From CAWCQC01 sp963819905 (GTDB taxonomy: Bacteria; Actinomycetota; Thermoleophilia; Gaiellales; Gaiellaceae): a DNA stretch of 64,000 nucleotides. Where the stretch lies: contig CAWFXP010000001.1 in assembly GCA_963819905.1 (NCBI GenBank), positions 62,001 through 126,000 on the forward strand, written 5' to 3'. The position numbers and the translations under genes are program-made. This document shows positions 1 through 8,383 of the stretch, piece by piece. Position 1 is the first letter of the stretch; every line of letters begins with the position of its first letter. The notes under the pieces are model-generated. The model saw nothing but the letters and a program-made list of their open reading frames with translations, was not told where the DNA came from and searched no databases.

Positions 1-528
1 GAGCTCTCGTCCCTCGTCGGTGAGCCCCCGCGGCGAGTCGACCGAGACGCCGTCGGCAAAGCGGTTCCCGCCGTTCCAGGTCAGCTGCGCCGAGCGGAGC
101 CCGAGCTTGACGAAGTCCGGGAGTGGCGTCGTCTTCCTCGCTCCGAACGGCTCGAGCGGTCTGCACCCCTCGAAGTGGAGGACGAGGCCGATCTGATCCT
201 CGAGGAGCGCCTCGTCGAGGTCGTCGGCGTCCTCGACGATGCGGTAGTCGTGCGAGGTCGCCAGCTCGGAGAGGACGTCGTCCATCATCTCGAGCGCCCG
301 CAGGGTTGCCCGGTCGCCGCCGGCCTGAGGAATGTCGCCACCGACCATGAGCATCTGGAAGCGAACGCCGCCGGCGCGCAGTCGACTCAGGTAGTGGTCG
401 TGGAGCGGCGAGCGCTCCCCGCCGAGGCGGCGGCGCCGAACGTCGATCGCGATGTCCGTGTGTCCCTCGACGACCGGATGGATTCGATGGAGCTCGCGCG
501 CACGCTCGAGGAGGTCCTCCGTGATCAC
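1..528 (-). CDS. Membrane dipeptidase (peptidase family M19), N-terminal part, cut by window edge
   Basis: Zinc dipeptidase of the renal dipeptidase family, hydrolysing dipeptides. The reverse strand is open for 176 codons from a GTG at 528 and runs off the left edge. The H-x-D zinc pair is present (His23 and Asp25 in EGHTDIAID), followed by an LHFEG segment that carries the expected metal-ligand glutamate, and the family blocks LRSAQLTWNG and GLTDEGREL. No signal peptide is visible, so a cytoplasmic enzyme is likely. A TAGGAT -10 box lies 6 nt upstream of the GTG, predicting a leaderless mRNA. It is divergent from the XRE gene. The C-terminal half, with the remaining metal ligands, is outside the window. 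Confidence 0.85.
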   Translation of the reverse strand, partial: MITEDLLERARELHRIHPVVEGHTDIAIDVRRRRLGGERSPLHDHYLSRLRAGGVRFQMLMVGGDIPQAGGDRATLRALEMMDDVLSELATSHDYRIVEDADDLDEALLEDQIGLVLHFEGCRPLEPFGARKTTPLPDFVKLGLRSAQLTWNGGNRFADGVSVDSPRGLTDEGREL

Positions 529-534
529 GGCTGC

Positions 535-540
535 ATCCTA
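535..540 (-). promoter_or_regulatory. -10 box (TAGGAT) for leaderless dipeptidase mRNA
   Basis: TAGGAT ends 6 nt before the GTG start, so transcription should begin at the start codon. No Shine-Dalgarno sequence is present and no clear -35 box is seen. Confidence 0.5.
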
Positions 541-559
541 CGTGACGATGTAAAGCGTC

Positions 560-589
560 CTTGACACCGACGAGATGTCAAGCTAGCTT
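560..589 (+). promoter_or_regulatory. XRE gene promoter with overlapping 7-bp inverted repeat
   Basis: A consensus -35 TTGACA (561-566) is followed after 17 bp by TAGCTT (584-589), which lies 6 nt before the ATG at 596: a leaderless promoter. The arms CTTGACA (560-566) and TGTCAAG (576-582), 9 bp apart, cover the -35 box and the spacer. This suggests an operator, probably for the XRE protein itself, that may also affect the divergent dipeptidase. Confidence 0.6.
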
Positions 590-595
590 TCCATC

Positions 596-796
596 ATGGA
601 GAACGAGGTACGAGCGCTGCGCACCGAGCGACACCTCTCGCAGGAGGATCTGGCGCGTGTAGTCGGCGTATCGAGACAGACGATCAACTCGATCGAGAAG
701 GAGCGCTACACACCGTCGCTACCGCTTGCGATGGCGTTGGCCCGCTACTTCGAGACGACGGTGGAGGAGGTCTTCCATGCCAACGGCAACGGATGA
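596..796 (+). CDS. Small XRE-family transcriptional regulator
   Basis: A 66-residue protein that is almost entirely one Cro/CI-type helix-turn-helix: RALRTERHLSQEDLARVVGV followed by the recognition helix region SRQTINSIEKE. This size and the ending PLAMALARYFETTVEEVF are typical of the YgzD-like regulators that sit next to a multi-pass membrane protein. The next gene, overlapping by 20 bp, is such a protein, so the two are probably one unit. The ATG is 6 nt after a -10 box and has no Shine-Dalgarno. An inverted repeat on the promoter suggests autoregulation. The ligand or signal is unknown. Confidence 0.85.
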   Translation: MENEVRALRTERHLSQEDLARVVGVSRQTINSIEKERYTPSLPLAMALARYFETTVEEVFHANGNG

Positions 797-1205
797 CGCA
801 CGAATCACGCGGTCGCGAGCCGACCGGATGTACCGGTCACGGTGGTTCCTGCCCGTGGTCGCGCTCGCCCTGGGGGCAGCCATGCTTGCCGCGATGTGGG
901 TCGGCGGGAACCTGCGCGAGGGCATCTACTCGTTCGCGATCATGGCCGCTCTCGCGCTCCTGTTTCTGCTCGGCGGACGGAGCGAGACGATTCGGGGTCT
1001 CCGCGGGGACGGGCGGGACGAGCGCTTCGCCAGCCTCGACATGAGGGCGACGGCCTTCGCCGGCAACGTCCTGATCGCCGCCGTCATCATCGCGTTCCTG
1101 GTCGAGATGGCGCGCGGTGAGGACGGCAAGCCCTACTCCTGGCTCGGCGCGATCGCCGGCGTCGCCTACCTGGCGGCCCTCGCCTTCCTGCGCTGGCGGT
1201 CCTGA
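777..1205 (+). CDS. Membrane protein partner of the XRE regulator
   Basis: 142 residues with about four hydrophobic helices (WFLPVVALALGAAMLAAMWV, then YSFAIMAALALLFLLGG, NVLIAAVIIAFLVEM and WLGAIAGVAYLAALAFL). The layout resembles DUF2178-like proteins encoded beside small XRE regulators. The ATG at 777 overlaps the end of the regulator; an internal ATG at 828 is an alternative start that loses only a charged N-terminus. Function is unknown. It may be the target or the membrane anchor of the neighbouring regulator. Confidence 0.7.
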   Translation: MPTATDDARITRSRADRMYRSRWFLPVVALALGAAMLAAMWVGGNLREGIYSFAIMAALALLFLLGGRSETIRGLRGDGRDERFASLDMRATAFAGNVLIAAVIIAFLVEMARGEDGKPYSWLGAIAGVAYLAALAFLRWRS

Positions 1206-1223
1206 CCAGGCACCGCGGCTGCC

Positions 1224-1643
1224 TCAGCGGTACTCGTCCGGATGGTGGCGGCCGTGGTAGGAGATCGTGGTCGTCAACAGGCCGACGAGAGCGACGCCCG
1301 GGCCGACGGCGATTCCGAGCAGCTCGTTGCGGGAGAACGACGCGTCCAGCACGAGCGCGCCGATCGCGATCCAGACTCCCGCGAAGATGGGAGGGAGGAG
1401 CAGCAGGATGACGAGCCAGTCGTGCCAGGGCCTCCCGCGGAGACGCCAGAGCACGTAGTCGGCGAGCGCGAGCGCGAAGACGACGGCCCCCGGGAGCGGC
1501 CCGGTCGCGAGCTTCTCGAAGGCCGTCGCGGACGGCCAGAGGTAGACCGCGATCGAGACCCAGACCGCCGCGGCCAGGATCGGCCACAGGAGGAACGAGG
1601 GGAGGACGCTCTTACCTGGCGCGTGCGAACCGGTGGACGGCAT
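1224..1643 (-). CDS. Small four-helix membrane protein in the copper operon
   Basis: 139 residues with four predicted membrane helices (VLPSFLLWPILAAAVWVSIA, LPGAVVFALALADYVLW, WLVILLLLPPIFAGVWIAIG, LLGIAVGPGVALVGLLTTT) and a His-rich tail (SYHGRHHPDEYR). It starts 32 bp inside the end of csoR, so it is probably co-transcribed with copA and csoR. I do not recognise a family. The terminal histidines could bind metal, but this is speculation. It has no CxxxC-type copper motif. Confidence 0.65.
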   Translation of the reverse strand: MPSTGSHAPGKSVLPSFLLWPILAAAVWVSIAVYLWPSATAFEKLATGPLPGAVVFALALADYVLWRLRGRPWHDWLVILLLLPPIFAGVWIAIGALVLDASFSRNELLGIAVGPGVALVGLLTTTISYHGRHHPDEYR

Positions 1644-1902
1644 CGAGGAGCTCTCGGCTCTTCTGCTCGGCCACCTCGGGGTCGCCGGCTGCGAGGGCGC
1701 CGGAGACGCAGTGGCTCACGTGGTCGTCGAGGATCTTGAAGGCGACGCTCTCGAGCGCGGTCGTGACCGCGCTGATCTGAGTCAGGATGTCGATGCAGTA
1801 GCGGTCGTCCTCGACCATCCGCTCGATCCCCCGGACCTGGCCCTCGATGCGATGAAGCCGCTTGACGAGGGCCTCCTTGCCGGCGCTGTACCCGTGAGTC
1901 AT
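1612..1902 (-). CDS. csoR: Copper-sensing transcriptional repressor CsoR
   Basis: A 96-residue all-helical CsoR/RcnR-family repressor that leaves DNA when it binds Cu(I). The Cu(I) ligands Cys36, His61 and Cys65 occupy the same positions as in the Mycobacterium tuberculosis protein, in YCIDIL and DDHVSHC. The family N-terminal segment RLHRIEGQVRGIERMVEDDRYC is intact. It overlaps copA by 4 bp (ATGA) and follows it in the operon, so it should repress its own synthesis through the operator upstream of copA. Confidence 0.93.
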   Translation of the reverse strand: MTHGYSAGKEALVKRLHRIEGQVRGIERMVEDDRYCIDILTQISAVTTALESVAFKILDDHVSHCVSGALAAGDPEVAEQKSRELLDAVHRFARAR

Positions 1903-3992
1903 GCCACCACCTCCCTGGGGCTCCGGAAGCGGCGCAGCCGGAGCGAGTTCGAGACGACGAAGAGGCTCGACGCGGCCATCGCCGCCGCCGCGACGATCGG
2001 ATCGAGGATTCCCGCGACCGCGAGCGGGATCGCGGCGACGTTGTAGGCGAAGGCCCAGAAGAGGTTGCCCTTGATGGTGCCGAGCACGCGCCGCGACAGC
2101 CGGATCGCGTCCGCGGCCGCCCGCAGGTCGCCGGAGACGAGCGTCAGGTCGGCGGCCTCGATCGCCACGTCGGCGCCCGTTCCGATCGCCAGCCCGAGAT
2201 CCGCCTGGGCGAGCGCCGGGCCGTCGTTGACGCCGTCCCCGACCATGGCGACCGTCTCGCCCGCCTCCTGCAAACGGCGGACCTCGGCCGCCTTGTCGCC
2301 GGGCAGCACGTCGGCCACGACGCGGTCGATCCCGACGGCGGCCGCCACCTGCTCTGCGCTCTCACGGCGGTCGCCGGTGAGGAGGACCGGCGTCAGGCCG
2401 AGCTCGCGAAACTCGGCGACCGCCTCCGCGCTGGTCGGCTTGACGGAGTCGGCGACGACGAGGCGCGCCCGATCGATGCCGTCCCAGCTGACGCGGATGC
2501 CGTCGCCTGCCTTCACGATCTCGACTGCGTGCCCGTCGACGAGCCCCGCGACGCCGGTTCCGGGCCGGTTGACGAAGCCGGCCACGGGCGGGAGAGATCC
2601 GACCTCCTGACGGGCGGCCGACGAGACCGCCCGCGCGATCGGGTGCTCGCTCGCGTCCTCGACGGCTCCGGCAAGGCGAAGGATCTCCGCGCGCGTCGCG
2701 CCGTTCAGCGGCACGACGTCGACGAGACGAACCCGGCCCTCGGTGACCGTGCCGGTCTTGTCGAGGACGATCGTGCTGACGCGCCGCGTCTGCTCGAGGA
2801 TCTCAGGGCCGCGGATCAGGATGCCGAGCTGGGCGCCGCGGCCCGTGCCGACCATCAGCGCTGTCGGGGTTGCCAGGCCGAGCGCGCACGGGCAGGCGAT
2901 GATGAGCACGGCGACCGCGGCCGTGAACGCCTCGGCGGCGTTGCCGGTGGCGACCAGCCAGCCGGCCAGCGTCGCCGCCGAGATCGCGAGGACGATCGGG
3001 ACGAAGACGGCGGAGACACGATCGACGAGGCGCTGGATCGGCGCCTTGCCGGCTTGCGCCTCGGCGACGAGACGGGTGATCTGGGCGAGGGCGGTGTCTG
3101 CGCCCACGCGGGTTGCGCGGACGACGAGGCGCCCGAAGGTGTTGAGGGTGGCGCCGGCGACCTCTGCCCCGGGGCCGACCTCGACCGGGGCCGGCTCGCC
3201 GGTCAGCATCGACTGGTCGATCGCCGACTCCCCCTCGACGACGACGCCGTCGCTCGCGAGCTTCTCGCCGGGCCGGACGACGAACAGCTCTCCGACCTCG
3301 AGCTCGCCGATCGGAACGGCGATCTCGACCCCGTCGCGCAGGACGTTCGCCTCCTTCGCGCCGAGCTCGACCAGGGAGCGGATCGCCTCGCCGGAGCGGC
3401 GACGTGCGCGCGCCTCGAAGTAGCGCCCGAGCAGGATCAGCGTCGTGATGACGGCGCCGACCTCGAAGTAGAGGTGAGCGTCGTCGAGGGCGACGAGAGC
3501 GACGATCGACCAGAGGAGCGCCGCGAGCGTGCCGATCGAGACCAGGGTGTCCATGGTCACCGAGCCGTGGCGCAGGTTCCGGAACGCGGCCCGGTGGAAC
3601 GGCCAGCCGCCCCAGAGCACCACCGGTGCCGCGAGCGCGAGCGCCACCCACTCCCAGCCGGGGAACTGGAGCGGGGGCACCATCGCGATCAGCGCGAGCG
3701 GAACCGTCAGCCCTGCGGAAACGACGAGCCGGAGGCGAGCGGTACCCGTTTCGGCGTCGCGCTCGCTCACGTCGAGCCTGGCTGCGTACCCCGCGCTCCG
3801 CACCGCGCCGACGAGCTGCTCGACCGAGACGAGCTTCGGATCGAAGCGCACCGCGGCGCTCTCGGCCGCGTAGTTGACGCTCGCGTGGACGCCGTCGAGG
3901 CGGTTGAGGCTCTTCTCTATCCGAACCGCGCACGAGGCGCAGGTCATTCCCTCGATCTCGAGGTCCATGCGCTCGGCCGGCTCGGAAGTCAT
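1899..3992 (-). CDS. copA: Copper-exporting P-type ATPase CopA
   Basis: 697-residue P1B-type ATPase that pumps Cu(I) out of the cytoplasm. In order: one N-terminal heavy-metal domain with GMTCASC (Cys18 and Cys21), membrane helices, the actuator TGE motif (SMLTGEPAP), the ion-channel CPC (IIACPCALGLATP, about residue 368), the phosphorylation site DKTGT (about 412), the SEHPIARAV motif, and the hinge GDGVNDGPAL (about 605). The length is normal for a single-HMA CopA. It is the first gene of copA-csoR-membrane protein. The ATG at 3992 is 6 nt from a TATTAT -10 box and overlaps no Shine-Dalgarno, so the mRNA is probably leaderless. Confidence 0.95.
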   Translation of the reverse strand: MTSEPAERMDLEIEGMTCASCAVRIEKSLNRLDGVHASVNYAAESAAVRFDPKLVSVEQLVGAVRSAGYAARLDVSERDAETGTARLRLVVSAGLTVPLALIAMVPPLQFPGWEWVALALAAPVVLWGGWPFHRAAFRNLRHGSVTMDTLVSIGTLAALLWSIVALVALDDAHLYFEVGAVITTLILLGRYFEARARRRSGEAIRSLVELGAKEANVLRDGVEIAVPIGELEVGELFVVRPGEKLASDGVVVEGESAIDQSMLTGEPAPVEVGPGAEVAGATLNTFGRLVVRATRVGADTALAQITRLVAEAQAGKAPIQRLVDRVSAVFVPIVLAISAATLAGWLVATGNAAEAFTAAVAVLIIACPCALGLATPTALMVGTGRGAQLGILIRGPEILEQTRRVSTIVLDKTGTVTEGRVRLVDVVPLNGATRAEILRLAGAVEDASEHPIARAVSSAARQEVGSLPPVAGFVNRPGTGVAGLVDGHAVEIVKAGDGIRVSWDGIDRARLVVADSVKPTSAEAVAEFRELGLTPVLLTGDRRESAEQVAAAVGIDRVVADVLPGDKAAEVRRLQEAGETVAMVGDGVNDGPALAQADLGLAIGTGADVAIEAADLTLVSGDLRAAADAIRLSRRVLGTIKGNLFWAFAYNVAAIPLAVAGILDPIVAAAAMAASSLFVVSNSLRLRRFRSPREVVA

Positions 3993-3998
3993 GCCTTC

Positions 3999-4018
3999 AT
4001 AATACCCCTAAGGGGTAT
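3999..4018 (-). promoter_or_regulatory. CsoR operator overlapping the leaderless copA promoter
   Basis: ATACCCCTAAGGGGTAT (4002-4018) is a palindrome with one odd central base and matches the known CsoR box pattern of C-run/G-run arms flanked by TA. On the minus strand TATTAT (4004-3999) lies 6 nt before the copA ATG. Operator and -10 box overlap, so bound CsoR would block RNA polymerase directly. Confidence 0.85.
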
Positions 4019-4029
4019 AGGGGCGCAAC

Positions 4030-5139
4030 TCAGGCGGCCGGGGCCGGCTGTGTCTGGAGCGAGGCCTGCTTCGTCTGGCGCGCGCGCGCGGCGAAGGCCG
4101 TGATCGCGATCAGGACGCCGAGCAGGAAGACGATCAACGCGCCGCCGGGAATCCGGGTGATTCCCTGCATGAGCGCCCCCACGAGCCCGGCGCAGGGGAT
4201 GGTCATGACCCAGGCGGTGAGGATGTTGCCGGCGACGCCCCAGCGCACCGCGGAGAGCCGCTTCGTCGCCCCGGCCCCGAGGACGGATCCGGAGATCGTG
4301 TGCGTCGTCGAGACCGGGAACCCGTAGTGGGCGGTGAAGAAGAGCGTCAGGCTCGTCGACGCCTCGGCCGAGAAGCCCTGGACCGGGTCGATCTTCGCGA
4401 TGCGCTGCCCGAGCGTCTTGATGATCCGCCAGCCGCCGGCGTAGGTGCCGAGCGCGATCGCGGTCGCCGCGCTGATGATGACCCAGATGGGCACGTCGAA
4501 GGTCTCGCCCGACAGGTGGCCGGAGGCGATCAGGGCGAGGGTGATGATCCCCATCGTCTTCTGGGCGTCGTTCGTCCCGTGCGTGAAGGCCAGGAAGCCG
4601 GAGGAGACGATCTGGAAGCGCCGGAAGACGCGATGCACGATCCCCGGCGAGCGGCGGGCGACGATCCACACGATCGCCGTCACGAACAGGGCGGCGCCGA
4701 GCATGCCCAGGAACGGCGCGGCCAGCGACGGGATCAGCACCTTGTTGATGATCCCGTCCCACTCGATCACCGCGAACCCGGTGGCGGCGACCGCCGCGCC
4801 GAGGGTGCCGCCGATCAGCGCGTGGCTCGAGCTCGAGGGCAGGCCGAGATACCAGGTCGTGAGGTTCCAGGCGATGGCGCCGACGAGCCCGGCGAGCACC
4901 ACCTCGAGGGTGATCGCCTCGGGGTTGACGATCCCGCTGGCGATCGTGGCGGCCACCTCGAGCGAGACGAACGCGCCTGCGAAGTTCAGCACCGCGGCGA
5001 AGAGGACTGCGAAGCGAGGGTTCAGCGCTTTCGTCGAGATGCCGGTGGCGATCGCGTTCGCGGCGTCGTGGAAGCCGTTCGTGAAGTCGAAGAACAGGGC
5101 GACCGCGACGACCGCGACGAGGAGCGCCCACTCCTCCAT
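4030..5139 (-). CDS. pit: Inorganic phosphate transporter, PiT family
   Basis: 369-residue membrane transporter for low-affinity, cation-coupled phosphate uptake (PiT/PHO-4 family). Both duplicated signature regions are visible: FFDFTNGFHDAANAIATGIS near the N-terminus and FTHGTNDAQKTMGIITLAL in the middle, with SSSSHALIGG and VSTTHTISG re-entrant-like blocks. About ten hydrophobic helices. It starts 3 bp after the stop of the DUF47 gene, the usual pairing. A Pho-box-like repeat upstream of that gene suggests phosphate control of the pair. Confidence 0.93.
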   Translation of the reverse strand: MEEWALLVAVVAVALFFDFTNGFHDAANAIATGISTKALNPRFAVLFAAVLNFAGAFVSLEVAATIASGIVNPEAITLEVVLAGLVGAIAWNLTTWYLGLPSSSSHALIGGTLGAAVAATGFAVIEWDGIINKVLIPSLAAPFLGMLGAALFVTAIVWIVARRSPGIVHRVFRRFQIVSSGFLAFTHGTNDAQKTMGIITLALIASGHLSGETFDVPIWVIISAATAIALGTYAGGWRIIKTLGQRIAKIDPVQGFSAEASTSLTLFFTAHYGFPVSTTHTISGSVLGAGATKRLSAVRWGVAGNILTAWVMTIPCAGLVGALMQGITRIPGGALIVFLLGVLIAITAFAARARQTKQASLQTQPAPAA

Positions 5140-5142
5140 CGG

Positions 5143-5763
5143 CTAGGCGTTCTTCACGGCGATGTTCCCGATCACGTTTCCGGCGGTCTCGCAGGCGTCG
5201 ATCGCTTCCTCGAGCGCCTCGTAGATGTCCTTCCAGCGGATGACGATCAGCGGGTCGATGCGCTCGTCCTGGAAGAGGGCGGCGATCCCGTCGCGCTCGA
5301 TCCGGTCACCCGCGTCCTCGAGGCCCTTCAGCTCGCCGAGGGTGCGCGCGGCTGCGACCGGCTTCTTGAGCTCGGCGAGCGCGCGGGCAAGCAACTCGGC
5401 CGCGGCGACGAGGACGCGACACTGCTCGAGCGCCGGACGGGCGGGCGACTCGATGTTGTAGAGCCCGAAGAGGTCGGTGGCGTGCTCCATGTGGTCGACG
5501 ACGTCGTCGACCTTGGCCGCGAGCTCGTAGATGTCCTCGCGGTCGAACGGCGTCACGTACTGCGTGTTGAGCAGCGTGATGATGTCGTACGTGATCCGGT
5601 CGCCGACATGCTCGAGCTCCTTGACGTCGGCGTGCGTAACGGATGCGTTCGGGAACTCGCGGACGTAGCGCTCGGTCTGCCTCGCCGTCTCGAGCAGGTT
5701 CGCGCCCGCGGCCGCGAACAGGTCGTAGAACTCGGTCGTCTTCGGTACCAGTGCCAGTCGCAT
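5143..5763 (-). CDS. DUF47 PhoU-like accessory protein of the Pit transporter
   Basis: 206-residue helical protein of the DUF47 family (distant PhoU relatives), normally encoded directly before pit and thought to modulate it. The opening MRLALVPKTTEFYDLFAAAG and the VDDVVDHMEHATDLF stretch are typical. I chose the ATG at 5763, preceded by GGGGTG a few nt upstream, over an in-frame start at 5799 that adds a poorly conserved dozen residues. No membrane segment, so cytoplasmic. Confidence 0.88.
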   Translation of the reverse strand: MRLALVPKTTEFYDLFAAAGANLLETARQTERYVREFPNASVTHADVKELEHVGDRITYDIITLLNTQYVTPFDREDIYELAAKVDDVVDHMEHATDLFGLYNIESPARPALEQCRVLVAAAELLARALAELKKPVAAARTLGELKGLEDAGDRIERDGIAALFQDERIDPLIVIRWKDIYEALEEAIDACETAGNVIGNIAVKNA

Positions 5764-5792
5764 CGTCACCCCGTTGTCGCTCGCTGACGCCG

Positions 5793-5854
5793 ATCTCACC
5801 TTGCGTCACTTTCTCGTCAACAGGTGGTGACGATGCGGTTACAAACTGGTTACA
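5793..5854 (-). promoter_or_regulatory. Putative Pho box and promoter of the DUF47-pit operon
   Basis: GGTTACA occurs twice on the + strand exactly 11 bp apart (5837-5843, 5848-5854); on the coding strand this reads TGTAACC. Downstream on the minus strand are TTGACG (5820-5815) and TGAGAT (5798-5793), 16 bp apart, as possible -35 and -10 boxes. The repeat sits just upstream of the -35 box, where an activator would bind. Confidence 0.5.
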
Positions 5855-5910
5855 GTTTCTGCGCGGAGACTCGGAGGCCCCGGGGGAGCCGACCGACGGT
5901 GGAGGCCGCC

Positions 5911-6624
5911 CTACGTTGCTGTGTCGGACGCGTCCTCGAACTCCCGGAACTCGCCCGAGACGAGGTACGCGGTCTGCTCGCCGATGTCGACGGCGTTGTC
6001 GCCGACACGTTCGAGACAGCGCGAGACGACGATCATCAGCAACGACCATTCCCGCGTTGCCTCATCTCCCTCGAGCTTCGCCAGGTGCTTGATCACACGG
6101 CGGTTCCCGCGGTCGATCAGCTCGTCGAGGTCAGGGAGTGACTCGGCCGCGGCAAGATCGCGATTCTGGAACGAGTCGAGTGCGATCCGTGTCATCTCTT
6201 CGGCGCGCGAGCCCATCTCCTCGAAGCCGTCGATGACGACCGGCGGCCCCGAGTGGGCATGGGCGAGCTTGGCGAGCTTGGCGATGTTGACGGAGAGATC
6301 GCCCATCCGCTCCAGGTGGATCGTCACGTGGAGCGTGGCGAGCACGAGCCGCAGCTCGCTCGCGACCGGCGACTGCATGGCGAGGATCCGCTCGACCTGC
6401 TGCTCGACGGACTGCGACCGTTCGTCGATCGCGTCGTCGAAGGCAATCACCTCGTCCGCCAGCTCGGCGTCGCCGTCGGCCAGCGCGTTCAGCGCCCCGC
6501 GGATCGAGCGGAGGACGAGCGCGCCCTGCTCCTGGATGGTGGCCTCGAGCTGCTCGAGCTCCTCGTGGAAGGCGGAGCGGCGCTCGCGCGCCTCACCTCC
6601 GTCTGTGGATATCGCTTCGGTCAT
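5911..6624 (-). CDS. phoU: Phosphate transport system regulator PhoU
   Basis: 237-residue protein made of two PhoU three-helix repeats; each carries the E/D-rich metal-cluster helix (VTIHLERMGDLSVNIAKLA and SRCLERVGDNAVDIGEQTA). PhoU links the Pst transporter to the PhoR kinase and restrains both when phosphate is ample. The ATG at 6624 overlaps the stop of pstB by 4 bp (ATGA), so it is the last gene of the pst operon. Confidence 0.95.
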   Translation of the reverse strand: MTEAISTDGGEARERRSAFHEELEQLEATIQEQGALVLRSIRGALNALADGDAELADEVIAFDDAIDERSQSVEQQVERILAMQSPVASELRLVLATLHVTIHLERMGDLSVNIAKLAKLAHAHSGPPVVIDGFEEMGSRAEEMTRIALDSFQNRDLAAAESLPDLDELIDRGNRRVIKHLAKLEGDEATREWSLLMIVVSRCLERVGDNAVDIGEQTAYLVSGEFREFEDASDTAT

Positions 6625-7478
6625 CCGAACCGTCCAGTCACGTAGTCCTCCGTCCGCTTGTCGGAGGGGTTGGTGAAGATCTTCGTCGTTTCGTCGTACT
6701 CGACGAGTATGCCGGTCCTCAGGCCGCCCTCGGCCAGCTCGACGCTGAAGAACGCAGTCATGTCGGCGACCCGGGCGGCCTGCTGCATGTTGTGCGTGAC
6801 GATCACGATCGTGAACTCCTTCTTCAGCTCGATCATGAGATCCTCGATCGCCGCGGTCGAGATCGGGTCGAGGGCCGAGCAGGGCTCGTCCATGAGGATG
6901 ACCTCGGGGTCGATGGCGATGCAGCGCGCGATGCAGAGCCGCTGCTGCTGCCCGCCCGACAGCCCGTAGGCGTTGTGCTTCAGGCGGTCCTTGACCTCGT
7001 CCCACAGCGCGGCCTGCCGCAGGGCCCGCTCGACGCGGTCGTCGAGGCCGTCCTTCCATCCGAGGACCCTCGGCCCGAACGCGATGTTGTCGTAGATCGA
7101 CTTCGGAAACGGGTTCGGCTTCTGGAAGACCATGCCGATCAGCTTCCGCACCTCGACGGCATCGACGCTCGGTCCGTAGAGGTCCTGGCCGTGGTACAGG
7201 ATCTGGCCGTCCACCCGGGCGCTCTCGATCAGGTCGTTCGTCCGGTTGAAGCATCGGATGAACGTGCTCTTCCCGCAGCCCGACGGGCCGATGAACGCAG
7301 TGACGTAGTTCTTGTAGACGTTCATCGTCACGCCCTTCAGAGCGAGGTGCTTGCCGTAGGAGACGCCCAGGTTCTCGACGTCGAACACGACTGTCCTCGG
7401 TCCTGCCGGGCCGCCCTCCGGAGCCCTCGTCCCGATGTGGAGCGCGCCCGGCCGCGTCTCTGTCTCGGCTTCGGTCAT
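6621..7478 (-). CDS. pstB: Phosphate ABC transporter ATP-binding protein PstB
   Basis: 285-residue ABC ATPase that powers high-affinity phosphate import. Walker A GPSGCGKST, Q-loop MVFQKPNPFP, signature LSGGQQQRLCIAR and Walker B VILMDEPCSALDP are all intact, as is the switch His in IVTHNMQQAARV. The N-terminus carries about 30 extra low-complexity residues compared with the usual 250-260. It lies 4 bp after pstA and overlaps phoU by 4 bp. Confidence 0.96.
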   Translation of the reverse strand: MTEAETETRPGALHIGTRAPEGGPAGPRTVVFDVENLGVSYGKHLALKGVTMNVYKNYVTAFIGPSGCGKSTFIRCFNRTNDLIESARVDGQILYHGQDLYGPSVDAVEVRKLIGMVFQKPNPFPKSIYDNIAFGPRVLGWKDGLDDRVERALRQAALWDEVKDRLKHNAYGLSGGQQQRLCIARCIAIDPEVILMDEPCSALDPISTAAIEDLMIELKKEFTIVIVTHNMQQAARVADMTAFFSVELAEGGLRTGILVEYDETTKIFTNPSDKRTEDYVTGRFG

Positions 7479-7482
7479 CGAA

Positions 7483-8383
7483 TCACCACTTCTTCTGGTA
7501 GCGGTTACGGATCAGGATCGCGAATGCGTTGAGGGTGAGAAGCATCAGCAGGAGAACGATTATCGCTCCCGCGGCGAGCGCCTTGAACTCGTCCTGCGGG
7601 CGGCCGATCCACTGGAAGATCTGGATCGGCAGCGCCGTGAACGGCCCGCTGAGCGTCGGGTTGACCGAGACGAACGTCGAGCGCGCCGACGAGAAGAAGC
7701 GGGGCAGTCTCGCCGATGCCGCGGGAGACGCCGAGGATCGATCCCGTGGCGATCCCCGGCACTGCGGCCGGGAGGATCTGGCGACGGACGACCTGCCACT
7801 TCGTCGCCCCGAGCGCGTACGCGCCCTGGCGGATCGAGTCGGGCACAGCCCGGATCGCCTCGCGAGAGGCGACGATCACCGTCGGGAGGACGACGAGCGT
7901 CAGGATGATCGCTCCGGCGATCAACGTTCGCCCGAAGCCGAGGCCGCGGACGATGAACGCGAGACCGAGGATGCCGTAGACGATCGAGGGCACGGCGGCG
8001 AGGTTCTGGATCGCGATCTCGAGCATGCGGTTGTACCAGCGCTCTTTTCGAGCGTACTCCTCGAGGTAGACGGCCGCCCCGACGCCCAGCGGGACCGAGA
8101 AGGCGATCAGCAGGATGCCGAGGTAGAGCGACGCAAGGATCGCGGGCCGGGCGCCGGCCTTCTCGGGATCGACCGACGGGGCGTTCAGCAGGAGCTGCTT
8201 GCCGAGCGACGGCACCCCGTCGATCAGCACGTCGACCAGGAGCACCCCCAGCGTGACGAGGCCGATCGTGAGCGAGAGGAGGAGAAACCCCAGGAAGACG
8301 TAGCCGGTCAGCCTGTCGCGGCTGCTGCCCTGGCCGATGATCGTCGCCTCACGGGCGACAGCCGCGGCCCGCCTGGTCGTCAT
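7483..8383 (-). CDS. pstA: Phosphate ABC transporter permease PstA, with a 1-nt frameshift
   Basis: Inner-membrane permease of the Pst system. The first 230 or so residues read normally through six-helix permease features to GIGETAPLLLVGA, the conserved EAA-loop region. The frame then breaks: an extra base in the GCGCGC run at about 7680-7687 shifts the rest. In the next frame the expected C-terminus follows (FVSVNPTLSGPFTALPIQIF and onward to NRYQKKW, stop at 7483-7485). Total length is 3n+1. A sequencing or assembly error is more likely than inactivation, because every neighbour is intact. It overlaps pstC by 4 bp. Confidence 0.85.

Noticed and set aside
7680..7687. Programmed ribosomal frameshift in pstA.
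   Set aside because: No slippery heptamer or stimulator structure, and PstA does not use this elsewhere. Similar indels in four other genes favour sequence error.
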